Of a stretch of 64,000 bases of DNA, positions 43,901-54,960 are shown one piece after another. Below the pieces are notes generated by a model, which saw nothing but the letters and a program-made list of their open reading frames with translations, searched no databases and was not told where the DNA came from. Positions within the stretch are counted from its first letter, which is position 1. Every line of letters starts with the position of its first letter. The stretch is from the NCBI GenBank assembly GCA_039090855.1, contig CM077002.1, forward strand, positions 83,022,194 to 83,086,193, written 5' to 3'. This DNA comes from Macrothele yani. Taxonomy: Eukaryota; Arthropoda; Arachnida; Araneae; Macrothelidae. Made by a program: the position numbers and the translations under genes.

Positions 43901-44520
43901 TCTCCGTTTCAACCACACGTAACAGAACATCGTCAGAAACAGCAACAAGTCGGTGACCACGTGCTTCGTTTTGCAGGTCCGTATCTCCGTTTCAACCACA
44001 CGTAACAGAACATCGTCAGAAACAGCAACAAGTCGGTGACCACGTGCTTCGTTTTGCAGGTCCGTATCTCCGCTTCAACCACACGTAACAGAACATCGTC
44101 AGAAACAGCAACAAGTCGGTGACCACGTGCTTCGTTTTGCAGGTCCGTATCTCCGCTTCAACCACACGTAACAGAACATCGTCAGAAACAGCAACAAGTC
44201 GGTGACCACGTGCTTCGTTTTGCAGGTCCGTATCTCCGTTTCAACCACACGTAACAGAACATCGTCAGAAACAGCAACAAGTCGGTGACCACGTGCTTCG
44301 TTTTGCAGGTCCGTATCTCAGCTTCAACCACACGTAACAGAACATCGTCAGAAACAGCAACAAGTCGGTGACCACGTGCTTCGTTTTGCAGGTCCGTATC
44401 TCAGCTTCAACCACACGTAACAGAACATCGCCGAATGGTTCGTTCGTTGGCTGTGTTCTCCCCAAACGCTTTGCCAACGTACAATTACTGCAGACTGGCC
44501 CAGTTTAAATTCATGCAGGA
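40930..44520 (-). pseudogene. mariner transposase, disrupted by satellite and deletion
   Basis: On the minus strand the N-terminus is seen at about 44440-44515 (LHEFKLGQSAVIV, then GENTANERTI, the first HTH). The satellite then interrupts. The gene resumes at 41592 with VVETDFQKTCREIAAEVSVH (second HTH), the linker KVKKLDMCLPNELT, and HRIVTCDEKWVLYDNRKRSA (first catalytic Asp in CDEKW). Further on come KPHLHTEKMIFLVWWTTAGI and, after a stop at 41128, LLQDNARAHVAQRTM (second Asp). Then LPHP joins directly to VRETVHDRQRG; about 25-60 codons that should hold SPDLSPTDY, with the third Asp of the DD34D triad, are deleted. The gene is inactive. Confidence 0.85.
41579..44430. repeat. 83-bp satellite, about 34 units, derived from mariner transposase
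   Basis: The unit is accacacgtaacagaacatcg followed by tcagaaacagcaacaagtcg, gtgaccacgtgcttcgtttt and gcaggtccgtatctc(c/a)g(c/t)ttca. The phrase cgtaacagaacatcg occurs at 41594 and last at 44416, exactly 34 periods apart. Units are about 98 percent identical, with two main variable sites (ctccgt, ctccgc or ctcagc). On the minus strand one unit reads DLQNEARGHRLVAVSDDVLL then RVVET, which is the mariner segment between the two HTH motifs and is continuous with VVETDFQKT outside the array. As 83 is not a multiple of three, frames rotate and no continuous protein results. Confidence 0.95.
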
Positions 44521-44625
44521 AGATGACTCTCAAATCCAGCGTTTGCATGTTTTCTTGCAAGCCACGTTACGTCCAAACAAACCATGCCTAAACCTCGTTC
44601 TTCACACACGTTTTAGCTATTTATA

Positions 44626-46165
44626 CACTGCTGGACAATTGCTAAGGACGGATCATAAACGGCTGTATAGCGCATAAAAAGGTAAGTGCGGTTGGATGCC
44701 AAATGAAATAAAATAATGTCAGAATGCCAGGACATTACAAAGATAATTTATTGTGCTCTGAAATCCAGAAGGCTTTGGAACGTGTTCAAAGGACAAACAG
44801 GCCATTTTGTGCAGAATACGTAAACGTGAAAAAAATGCAATTACCGTCCGCAGGCGTTCCGGCGTAAGATGTCAATACGGGATATGGCCACCATGGAGGG
44901 CGATGCAAGATTCCACACGTCGTGTCATGCTTTGCACAACATTGTCAAGAAGCTGTTGGGGTAATTTATCCCATTCCTCTGTCAGTGCACGGATGACGGT
45001 GTCCTTGTTTATTGGAGGGCATTGGCGACCAGCAAGACTCCTCCCCAAAGCATCCCACACATTTTCATTGGGATTCAGATCTGGAGAACGTGCTGGCTAT
45101 ACGAGGCGTTGAATATCCTCGCTCTCAAGACACTCTTGGACAGCGACTGTTCGATGACATGTTGCGTTGTCGTCCATGAAAATGAATCTATCACCGACAG
45201 CACCACGGAACATGCGAACATGAGGTAGCAGAACATCATTAATGTATCGTTGGCCAGTCATAGTCCCAGTTGGAAGCACATAGAGGGACGTACGGCCATT
45301 GATCATGATGCCAGCCCATACCATGACACTACATGTCGGATATCGGTCCCTTTCCTGTATGTTTGCTGGACAATATGCAGTACCACTATCACGCCAGATC
45401 AGTTGTCGTCGACAATCAGACGATAGACTGTATCTACTCTCATCTGAGAAGAGGACAGCAGACCAGTCGTTATCAGTCCAATTGCGATGTTGATGGCACC
45501 ATTGCAAACGGGCGGTACGGTGACATCTGGACAATGGGATGCACACAACAGGACAGCGGGCGTACAGTCCTCCTTCATGCAAACGTCTAGCGACAGTTTT
45601 TCGGGAGATCCGCTTGCCAGTAGCAGCCATAAACTGATTTGTTACCTCACTAGCTGTGCTGCGCCTGTGTCTTTTTGTTGATAGCACTATGTACCGATCT
45701 TCTGCAGGTGTCGTACTGCGAACACAACCTCCCCCGTGACGTTTGCCACACTCTCCATTTGTTTGAAATGATTTCCAAAGCCTTGAAACAACACTGTGGC
45801 TGACGTCGAGCTCCCTAGCAACATCTGTTATTTTTCGCCCTTCTTCAATCTTGCCAATAATACGGCCACGCGTAAAATCATCTAGGTGATGTCGGGAAGA
45901 CATACTGAATCTCAAATCCGGCGTTTGCATGTTTTCTTTGCAAGCCACGTTACGTCCGAACAACAACGGTCAATACGCGTCAAATCCTTTATATCTCTTA
46001 TCAGCGCTATGACGTCACGAACAAGTTCGGCAATCCAAAATTTGCATACGCACAACACGTCTTACTGTATCCCGCACTTATGCTAATTTCCGCATTTTCC
46101 TGCCTTCCATTTCATGGTTGCTATCGTTGCTATTGTCATCCGTCCTTAGCAATTGTCCGGCAGTG
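44626..46165 (-). mobile_element. Tc1-like element, copy 2, complete ends
   Basis: The 28-bp inverted ends, cactgctggacaattgctaa... at 44626-44653 and ...ttgtccggcagtg at 46138-46165, differ at one base. Each is flanked by TA (44624-44625 and 46166-46167). The 1,540-bp length is typical of an autonomous Tc1. It is the best preserved transposon in the window. Confidence 0.95.
44872..45903 (-). pseudogene. Tc1-like transposase, full length with one nonsense codon
   Basis: The frame starts at ATG 45903 (MSSRHHLDDFTRGRIIGKIE) and ends HGGHIPY and a stop at 44872, 343 residues long with the stop counted in. The order is: first HTH (residues 1-55), linker, second HTH (ASEVTNQFMAATGKRISRKT), then the catalytic core with LFSDESRYSL (first Asp), VMVWAGIMINGRTSLYV, FIFMDDNATCH (second Asp) and SPDLNPNENVWD (Glu). 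A TAG at 45097-45099 lies between QRLV and PARSPDLN, where relatives have Trp, so one G-to-A change explains it. The upstream Met at 45966 is in leader sequence. Apart from this codon no break was seen. Confidence 0.92.
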
Positions 46166-46167
46166 TA

Positions 46168-46430
46168 GTAACACTGTGACGTGTGACGTAATACCCGCAA
46201 CACCTGTGGGTGATTCCATTCCACTGTGGTGGAGGCCCGTCTCCACTGTTCGTTCGCGCCGGACATTTCATTCGCACCAACCCAATATGTCAACCTACCT
46301 AAGTTACATTGTGCTTGTTCCCATGGAAACATGCAAATGAGACCAACGTCATCGAACTGGCAGGCACGTAACCTTGACAATATTCTGAGTAGGGTGCAGC
46401 AATTGAAGCTTGAGTTGGACTGTTAATAGA
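46168..46430. other. Spacer with a mariner-related patch
   Basis: At 46258-46288 gccggacatttcattcgcac followed by caacccaatat matches, inverted, 40776-40806 in the mariner 3' region. The rest is unrecognised. Confidence 0.45.
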
Positions 46431-46433
46431 AGA

Positions 46434-46810
46434 ATGGCTTCGCACAATCCCCTAGAAGACGCTTTACGGTGGAGAGCGATCGGTAGATTAAAAGGAGAAT
46501 AATCGCGCAAGCTGAGGTAGCAAGATGGCTGAATGCGTCGGGTCAAGTGGTCTCCAACCTTTATAGGAGACAATTCTATAGGAAACCGGAACAGTAACCA
46601 GAAGACCAGGATAAAGACGCCCGCGAACCACAACAAGTCAAAATAACCGGTGTCTCTAATAAACAGTTCGCTGCCACAGGGAGTTGACAGCCAGGCAACT
46701 TTCTCAGGAGCTCTCCTCTGCTGCTGGAACCGCGATACAGTTTACAAAAGACTTCACGAGAGAGGTTTGTACAATGTTAGTAGAAGAGAAGGTTGCCACG
46801 ATCCCTATAC
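46434..46810 (+). pseudogene. Tc1-like transposase N-terminus (sixth lineage), degraded
   Basis: The frame starts MASHNPLEDALRWRAIGRLK, the first HTH of a Tc1 lineage that begins this way, and then breaks at TAA. After several frame changes TARQLSQELSSAAGTAI and then VYKRLHERGLY of the second HTH are readable (46684-46775, two frames). The catalytic domain and both ends are missing. Confidence 0.7.
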
Positions 46811-47041
46811 TTCCCTGCAGTCACATTTTGGGTGGGGGAGTGACTTCAGTGACAGACCCGCGGTCAAGGTCAACGCCCACCCATCCCTTCCGGAAGAGCT
46901 AAATCCTATGTAATCTCAATGTAATCTCACTTTGAGCTCAAGCGTTTTTCGTGCAGCAACATTTTTCAGAGTGATCTATTTACTGCTACCTAGTAACATT
47001 CAACATTCATAGCTAATGTTTTATGTGACTGACTATCAGTG
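46811..47041 (+). other. Probable 5' flank of the P-type element
   Basis: No feature is recognised. The left end of the P-type element should lie here, but no inverted partner was found near 62.64-62.74 kb. Confidence 0.35.
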
Positions 47042-47215
47042 ATGACAGGGATCAGATGTAGCGTTGCAATTTGCAGCAACAGTTTGTCGAAAACTGAAAA
47101 AGATCCTGATAAAAAAAACGTAATGTAGGCTATCATTCTTTTCCAAAAGATGCAGAGCTCAGGAAAAAGTGGATTCATCTTTGTCGCAGAGATGGAAAAT
47201 TAAACCCGGTGTACC

Positions 47216-47460
47216 ATCAAAATAACCCAGAAAAAATAACCCACGTCGTAATAACCCAGTCAAAACAACCCGGCGTCTAAATAACCCGGCGTCACAATAA
47301 CTCCGCGTTAAAATAACCCGTTACAAAAATAACCGAACGTCACAATAACGCAGCGTGAAAACAACCCGTTACAAAATAACCCTGTGATACAATAACCCCA
47401 GGTCACAATTATTGTACGTCAGAATAACCCGCGTCATAATAACCCACGACTTAATAACCT
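47216..47460. repeat. Left word array (aataacccg) of the MULE end
   Basis: About 15 loosely spaced copies of aataaccc with variable linkers (gtcaaa, gcgtc, acgtca). The matching inverted array is at 60020-60200 (gggttatt words). Confidence 0.9.
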
Positions 47461-50400
47461 ATCTCATGAAACTAACTTAGTCCATAGACGCTTTTTGGAA
47501 GGAATCGGTGTCCGGGGTCAAGGGTCTCCCCACACAAATTTTTCGTAAAATCTAGTTTTCAATTTAGAACCACCAAATTTTGGTATACAATTTAATGGTA
47601 TGCTAACTTAGACGATAGATGGTTTTGGGAGCGGGTCGGGGCCCGGGGTCAAGGGGCCTCCCATACAAAATTTTCGTGAAATTTACAGTTTTTAATTTAG
47701 AACCAACAAATCTGGTATACAATCTCATGGTACTCTAACTTAGACATTAGATGGTTGTGGGACCGAATCGGGGCCCGGTTTCCAGGGGCCCCATACAAAA
47801 TTTTCGTAAAATCTACAGTTTTCCATTTAGAACCACCAAATTTGGTATACAACCTCATGGTACACAAACTTAGACGGTAGATGGTTTTTTGTAACGGGTC
47901 GGGGACAAGAGCCCCCCCCCCTCATACAAAAATTTTCGTTAAATCTACAGTTTTCCATTTAGAACCACCAAATTTGGTATACAACCTCATGGTACACAAA
48001 CTTAGACGGTAGATGGTTTTTTGGAACGGGTCGGGGTCAAGAGCCCCCCCCCCCATACAAAATTTTCGTTAAATCTACAGTTTCCAATTTAGAACCAATA
48101 AATTTGGTTTACTACCTAATGGTACTCTAACTTAGATGGTAGATGGATTTTGGAACAAGTAGGGACCCGGGGTCAATGGGTCCCCGTACAAAATTTTCGT
48201 AAAATCTACAGTTTTCAATTTAGAACCTCCAAATTTGGTATACCTCTCATGATACTCTAACTTAGACGGTAGATGGTTTTTGGAACCGGTTGGGGCCCGG
48301 AGTCAAGGGGCCCCCGACGCAAAATTTTCGTAAAATCTACAGTTTTTAATTTAGAATCAACAAATTTGGTATACAATCTCATGGTACTCTAACTTAGACG
48401 GTAGATGGTTTTTTAGAATGGGTCGGGGTCAAGAGCCCCCCTCTCCATACAAAATTTTCGTAAAATCTACAGTTTCCAATTTAGAACCAATAAATTTGGA
48501 TTACTACCTAATGGTACTCTAACTTAGACGGTAGATGGATTTTGGAACAAGTAGGGGCACGGGGTCAAGCCCCCCTACAAAATTTTCGTAAAATCTACAG
48601 TTTTCAATTTCGAACCTCCAAATTTAATATACATCTCATGGAACGCTAACTTAGACTATATTAGTTTTTGGAACCGGTCGGGGCCCATGGTCAAGGGTCC
48701 CCCGATACAAAATTTTCGTAAAATCTACAGTTTTCAATTTCGAACCTCCAAATTTTATATACATCTCATGGAACTCTAACTTAGACGGTAGATGGTTTTT
48801 GCAACCGGTCGGGGTCCATGGTCAAGGGTCCCCCGATACAAAATTTTCGTAAAATCTACAGTTTTCAATTTAGAACCACCAAATTCGGTATACTATCTCA
48901 TGATGCCCTAACTTAGACGATAGGTGGATTTTGGAAAAAAATAGGGGCCCGGGATCAAGGGGCCCCATACAAAATTTTCGCAAAATCTACAGTTTTCAAT
49001 TTAGAACCTCCATATTTTGTATACTTCTCATGGTACTCTAACTTAGACGGTAGATGGTTTTTGGAACCGGTTGGAGCACGGGGTCAAGGAGCCCGACGCA
49101 AAATTTTCGTAAAATCTACAGTTTTCAATTCAGAATCAACAAATTTAGTATACAATCTCATGGTACTCTAACTTAGACGGTAGATGGTTTTTGGAACGGG
49201 TCGTGGTCAAGAGCCCCCCCCCCCCTCCCCATAAAATTTTTTCGTAAAATTTAGAGTTTCCAATTTAGAACCAATAAATTTGGTATACTACCTAATGGTA
49301 CTCTAACATAGACGGTAGATGGATTTTGGAACAAGTATGGGCACGGGGTCAAAGGACCCCCATACAAAATTTTCGTAAAATCTACAGTTTTCAATTTCGA
49401 ACCTCCAGATTTAATATACATCTCATGAAACTCTAACTTAGACGGTAGATGGTTTTTGGAACCGGTCGGGGCCCAGGGTCAAGGGTCCCCCAATACAAAA
49501 CTTTCGTAAAATCTACTGTTTTAAATTTATAACCACCAAATTTGGTATACTCTCTCATGATGCTCTAACTTAGACAGTAGATGGATTTTGGAACAATAGG
49601 GGCCCGGGGTCAAGGGGCCCATACAAAATTTTGGTAAAATCTACAGTTTTCAATTTAGAACCTCCAAATTTGGTATACCTTTCATGGTACTCTAACTTAG
49701 AGGGTAGATGGTTTTTGGAACCGGTGCGGGCCAGGGGTCAAGGGGCCCCCAACGCACAATTTTCGTAAAATCTACAGTTTTCAATTTAGAATCAACAAAT
49801 TTGGTATACAATTTCATGGTACTCTAACTTAACGGTAAATAGATTTTGGAACGGTCGGGGTCAAGCCCCCCCCCCCCCATACAAAATTTTCGTAAAATCT
49901 ACAGTTTTCAATTTAGAACCACCAAATTTGGTATACTATCTCATGATGCTCTAACTTAGACGGTAGATGGATTTTGGAACAAATAGGGGCCCAGGGTCAA
50001 GGGGCCCCCATACAAAATTCTCGTAAAATCTACAGTTTTCAATTTAGAACCTCCAAATTTGGTATACATCTCATGGTACTCTAACTTAGACGGTAGATGG
50101 TTTTTGGAACCGGGCGGAGTCCGGAGTCAAGGAACCCGCGATACAAAATTTTCGTAAAATCTACAGTTTTCAATTTAGAACCACCAAATTTGGTATACTC
50201 TCTCATGAAACTGTAACTTAGACTGTAGAGGAATTTTGAAACAAATAGGGGCCCCGGGGTCAAGGGTCCCCATACAAAATATTCGTAAAATCTACAGTTT
50301 CCAATTTAGAACCAATAAATTTGGTATACTACCTGATGGTACTCTAACTTAGACGGTACATGGATTTTGGAACAAGTAGGGGCCCGTGGTCAAGGGACCC

Positions 50401-50960
50401 CCATACAAAATTTTCGTAAAATCTACAGTTTTCAATTTCGGACCTCCAAATTTAATATATAGCACATGGAACTCTAACTTAGACAGTAGATGGTTTTTGG
50501 AACCGGTCGGGGCCCATGGTCAAGGGTCCCCAAATACAAAATTTTCGTAAAATCTACAGTTTTCAATTTAGAACCACCAAATTTGGTATAGAATCTCATG
50601 GTACTATAACTTAGACGGAAAATAGTTTTTGGAACGGTCGGAGTCAACTCCCTTTCATACAAAATTTTCGTAAAATCTACAGTTTTAACTTAGAACCACC
50701 AAATTTGGTATACTATTTCATGGTACTCTAACTTAGACGGTAGATGTTTTTGGAAGGGGTCAGTGCCCGGGGTCTATGGGCTCCCATACACATTTTCGTA
50801 AAATCTATAGTTTCCAATTTAGAACGACCAAATTTTGGTACTTTGATCGCAGAAGGAAAGGGTCGGGTGCCGGGATGAAAATGAATCCAAAAATTACATT
50901 TCTTACTCTTAAGAACTGCAACCCGATTCAGCACTTCAATACCCCACCTACTGTCTAAGT
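47461..50960. repeat. Left subterminal array, about 130-bp monomer, about 26 units
   Basis: The monomer contains ctctaacttagacggtagat, ggtttttggaaccggtcggg, gcccggggtcaaggggcccc, acaaaattttcgtaaaatct and acagttttcaatttagaacc. Copies are 80-95 percent alike. Each holds a GC-rich gggcccggggtcaaggggccc segment in an otherwise AT-rich unit. Short frames predicted here are array by-products. Confidence 0.93.
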
Positions 50961-51255
50961 TAGATTCCGTAGATAACAATAAAGTGCAAAAATATCCGAT
51001 TAATGGTGTATTATAAACACAAATTAATAAACGTTAGCTTTCAACACCAACGGGTACTTTATCAGGCAGAAAAACAATGTAATGTAAATAATGTAAATTA
51101 TTTTTTGTTTCTTATAATTAAAATAACTAAATCAAAATATTTAAATAAGTTTACTGGAAATTTACGGAAATATTTTTTCATTCATTAACTTTCGCCCGCT
51201 GAACTTGGTGATTCTACAAATAGTAATATTTACCCGTGAAATACCGGGTACTCCT
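50961..51255. repeat. Inner part of the left MULE arm
   Basis: Inverted match to 56395-56870: both hold ttctgcctga (left ttatcaggcagaaa), cgttggtgttgaaagcta-type sequence, and gttaatga...gaatgaaaaa next to tttcacccgctga. It marks the inner limit of the terminal inverted repeats. Confidence 0.7.
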
Positions 51256-53488
51256 GCTAGTAGGAACTAAAGATAATGTTACACTTTTAGTCAGGTACAA
51301 AACAATAATTATAAAGCCCTAGGGCTGGGCCTTATTAGCAATTTTCAGTCCGCCATGCCAATTTTCATAAGGTTTGCATAGAACTCCAAGATTTTAGCAA
51401 TGCGCTTTACTGAGGTTGAAACTATTAAGCAGGCCCTAGGCTTAGGGCTTTTTGATAGTTTTCAGACCTCCGAGCTGATATTTATATAGTTTTCAAAGAA
51501 AATCAAATTAATTCTGTTGAAATTTTACTCGAGCACAAGACATTAATAGGTACGGCCAAGGCCTAGGCATATGCATTTTTAGTAATTTTATAATGCCGTG
51601 ATCATATTAGCTTTTCATGACAAATCAATTTAAAAGTGTTACGCTTATTAAATTTTTTAAAAAGGCTTAGGCCTAGAGGACGATAATTAATATTTGGTGC
51701 CTAAGTGAAAGCGCAACATTATTAACTTGATTTATTATGCAAACCTTATAAATATGAGCACAGCGATTAAAAGTTACTAAAGAGTCCTTGTAAGTAATAT
51801 TTTTTGACCGAATGCAAGTGCAATTTACATAATGTGGACAGGTCAAACAATCTAAAGTAACAGTGAAATTTGGAATATTTCTTTTTTCTTTTTATTTCAG
51901 TTTTGACACTTGTATTAAGTTCTGAAAACATGTATTTTACCTACTTTTTAATCTTCATTGTGCTTTTAACAGGATTTCTTACCAATGTTTTGGGCATTTC
52001 ATTTTGTGTGGTTACTTGGTTTTTATGTTTTGGGCATTTTACTTTGTATGGGTATTTTTGTTATGTTTTGGTTATTTTATTTTCTGTGGTGGTTGTAATT
52101 TCCACAGGATGAAAAGGGGAAACTGTTAACACTCACGATGCCAACTTGCTTACATTTTTTTTAAATACAGCACATGTTTTTGTATTGATTTATACTACTT
52201 ACTCCTTAAGCAACTCCAGGTTTCTTTAAATATCAATTTTTTCTCACAGCCTTCTGTTTACCTAGCTTTTTCGGCTCCGCAATTTTATTTCTTGGTTTTA
52301 GAATATTTTCCTTATTATTACTCTATTTTCTCATGTAAATTCTTTATGTAAGGTATGTCTATTGTATCGAAGGATTTTGCAATTATATATAAAGCCCTGT
52401 TACTGAAGTTAAACAATATTTCCAACTAAAACAGCGCAGTTCGGACATTTTCCTGCTGTTAACTGAAAAAATGAAAACAAAGACAACAAATCTGGGCAAT
52501 GGTTGAGGCATCAGACAGTACTTACTAGTAACCAGGCAAAGTTTTGAGGAAGAATGAGCTTAGGAATTTCTAACTCCAACAAAGAAGAATAACCGCACTG
52601 TATCCGTCCCCATTCCCTAGTGCCGGCCTTTGGACGTCTTGAAAGAGAAGTGCTGAGGACACATCTGTATTGTAATTGCCTGAGAATCCGTGACAAGCTC
52701 CTGGTGTCGTAGTAAAAAAACACACTTCCTACTTTGCGTAAATTGCTTGGATGGTAATGCCAACGAACAAAGTTCTGCTCTGGCATTGGATTTCTGTTGC
52801 TTTTGATGGAATACCTTTCCTCTGGGGTTCACCGCTTTCAGTATAGTCTTCAGGACACACGGGAATACGTCCCAAGGTAAAACACCCGTTTCGCGGCAAT
52901 TAACAACAATTAGCGAAAGCGAGGTGCGGTACAGGAAATAAGTCAAGCGAGACGGATCTGAACTTAGAAAGTCGGGGGAAGGTGTTGTACGAAAAACTGT
53001 GTTTGGCTTACAGACCATTCGGCACGTAGGGACGTAGGTCTTCTTTTTAATACGACACGGGGTAAACAAAATGTCTTTTCAGTATAACAGTTTTCTTTCA
53101 TACGCATGGTGCAGCACAGAAAACAATTTGAATTTGATTTTTAGAGTTAGCATGGCGCCTACCGGTCCAGAGTACAGCGGCCCAGTCCGCCCCTGGTACT
53201 TGGCGCCCGGGTGCTTGGCATCCGTTGATCCCCCGCTTGGAGCGTCCCTGCTGGTTAAAATATATGTACCTCGGCGTTTTGGAAAAACAAAAGATAAGAT
53301 GCCGATCCCGAAACTTAAACTCTTCTCGTGACCGCAGGTACCAAAATCTTGAACTTCGCCTAAACCCTAACTGGAGGAACAGGCCTCACGTGATCGTCTG
53401 TATTCTGAGTGTTTTATTGAATGGTTGCTCAGCAGTTCGTAGTTGACTGGCGAACAGAGAACTTGCTTGTTGAAACCTTTGTTGTGCG
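51256..53488. other. MULE interior upstream of the transposase
   Basis: AT-rich to about 52500, with recurrent taggcctaagcc-type phrases near 51320-51670, then GC-richer 52520-53480. Two overlapping minus-strand frames (52511-52786 and 52617-53069) have no recognised signature. They could be relics of a second gene or antisense noise. The stretch 53150-53480 just before the FLYWCH frame may be the promoter or leader. Confidence 0.4.
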
Positions 53489-54960
53489 TTGTCAAGTGAT
53501 AATAGTGGATATGTCATTCTAAATATTTTGGAAAGAGAAAGCATTGTTTTCCAAAGGCATTATGTAAGTGAAGTATGCAACATAGTTAACTCACAACAAG
53601 GAAATGATTTGCTGAAATGGAAAGGGTATTTATTTTGCCATAACAGAGTGCGGGGTGATTTATGGCATTGGCACTGTATTGAAAGAAATTATGGAAACTG
53701 TACTGGCTTTGCTAGTACTATTTTTATTGGAGATGAACACAGGAGGCCCAATGAGAAACCACATAATCATGATCCAAGACCGGAGAAACGTGATGTTGCT
53801 GTTGCAAGAGCGCAAGTAAAAGAACAAGCGAGAAATATGGACGAAGCCCCTGCACAAATTATTCAAACCGTGACAACTTCAATGGCTACAGTAAATGCAG
53901 GTTACATGCATAATATTGATGCACTAAGGCAAGTTGTAAGACGAATACGAAGAGAAGACATGCCTGCGGAGCCTACGACTTTAGAAGGGATCGATGCCAT
54001 AACAGATTTACAGGAAAGAGATGGTGCAAAATTTCTTGGCAGAGACAGCGCATTTGGAGATTAAATAATTATTTTATTTTTAACAGAAAATAATTTACGA
54101 AAGCTTAAAGAAGCACCCCTCTGGATTTTTGAAACCTGTCCAACCCTATTTAGGGAATTATATACCATTCATGCTATGTTTGGAACGAATCCACAGAGGC
54201 AAAGACTTGTTCCACTAGTTTATGGGTTACCTTTCAACAAGAATGAAGAATATTATATTATACAAGATTTTTGCAGGATTTACATGACTGTGCATCAGAT
54301 TATGATATTCAGCTTGCACCACAATACGTATAATGATAGATTTTGAAATAGCTATCATTATAATGCTGCCAAAAATAATTTTTGAAGGACACAAAAATGT
54401 TGTTGGTTTCATCTCGGGAAAAATGTGCGGTGGAATAATATCCATCCTATGGCATAGCCTCGGAATATGGAGAAAACAGTGAGTTTGCTCTCAAAGTCAG
54501 ACATTTGCAAGCACTCGCACTTCTTTCATCTGATGAAATTCCAGCTGCTTTTGAAGAAGTGAAATCAATTTTACTGGAATATGCAGATTCTGTAGTTCAG
54601 TGGTTTGAGGAAAATTATGTTCTTGGAAAATTTCGTGGAAGCAGAAGAAACAATCCGAGCAGAAGCCCTCCGCTTTTCCCACCAACAATTCGGTCAGTAA
54701 GTGAAAACAATTTACTTGGCTTTCCCGAACACAAAACAAACTTGAAGGATGAGACAGACGCTGGAATACAATTCTGGGAGAGAAAAAACTGGGACTGTAT
54801 AAAATAATCACTGAAATTGCGAAACAGCAGAGAAGAACTACGACTAAAATCGAAAGAGTGATATCACAGATTCCAACAAATCCACCTAGAAGAGAAACGC
54901 TGGCAACATAAAAAGGAATTCGAACTTCTTTGGCGCACAGAGACAATGTTAATGTGCTAG
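53489..54960 (+). pseudogene. FLYWCH-MULE transposase, decayed
   Basis: The frame 53489-54064 encodes a FLYWCH zinc finger: LLKWKGYLFCHNRVRGDLWH, WHCIERNYGNC and PHNHDP. F/L, Y, W, C and H appear in the usual order. A linker with AINAG-like NAGYMHNIDALRQVVRRIRR follows, then PAEPTTLEGID. No ATG opens this frame, so the first exon or start is lost or upstream. After a stop at 54062 the MULE core resumes: LWIFETCPTLFRELYTIH and RLVPLVYGL. Relatives have D-G-T-F-K between LWI and TCPTLF, so the first catalytic Asp appears deleted. CCWFHLGKNV (the CxxH-like patch, about 54400) and ALALLSSDEIPAAFEEVKSI, VQWFEENYVLGKF then PPLFPPTIRSVSENN (54505-54740) follow with more frameshifts. Inactive. Confidence 0.85.

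Larger units (their letters stand above)
40672..44570 (-). mobile_element. mariner element expanded by an internal satellite
   Basis: The 3' end is at 40672 (cactggtgtccgaaattaat) after a TA at 40670-40671. The transposase reads down from about 44520 to 40930 with a satellite of about 2.85 kb in the middle. The expected matching inverted end on the high-coordinate side was not found; the sequence there runs into a segment shared with the neighbouring Tc1 leader and then the Tc1 end at 44626. Confidence 0.75.

Noticed and set aside
41579..44430. CRISPR-like array
   Set aside because: Repeats are directly contiguous with no unique spacers, the window is eukaryotic, and the unit translates to mariner transposase.
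44265..44560. Two 70-residue frames at the edge of the satellite (WSPTCCCF ending)
   Set aside because: They arise from reading the 83-bp unit in rotating frames; no independent gene is indicated.
47461..50960. Frames within the 130-bp array as genes
   Set aside because: Each is the same repeated unit read through; frame length follows the spacing of stops in the array.
51870..52112. 80-residue highly hydrophobic frame inside the MULE as a membrane protein
   Set aside because: It is Phe/Leu/Val from T-rich DNA, with no start context or family signature.
52511..53069. Second MULE gene on the minus strand
   Set aside because: Two overlapping frames without recognisable domains; left as unexplained sequence only.
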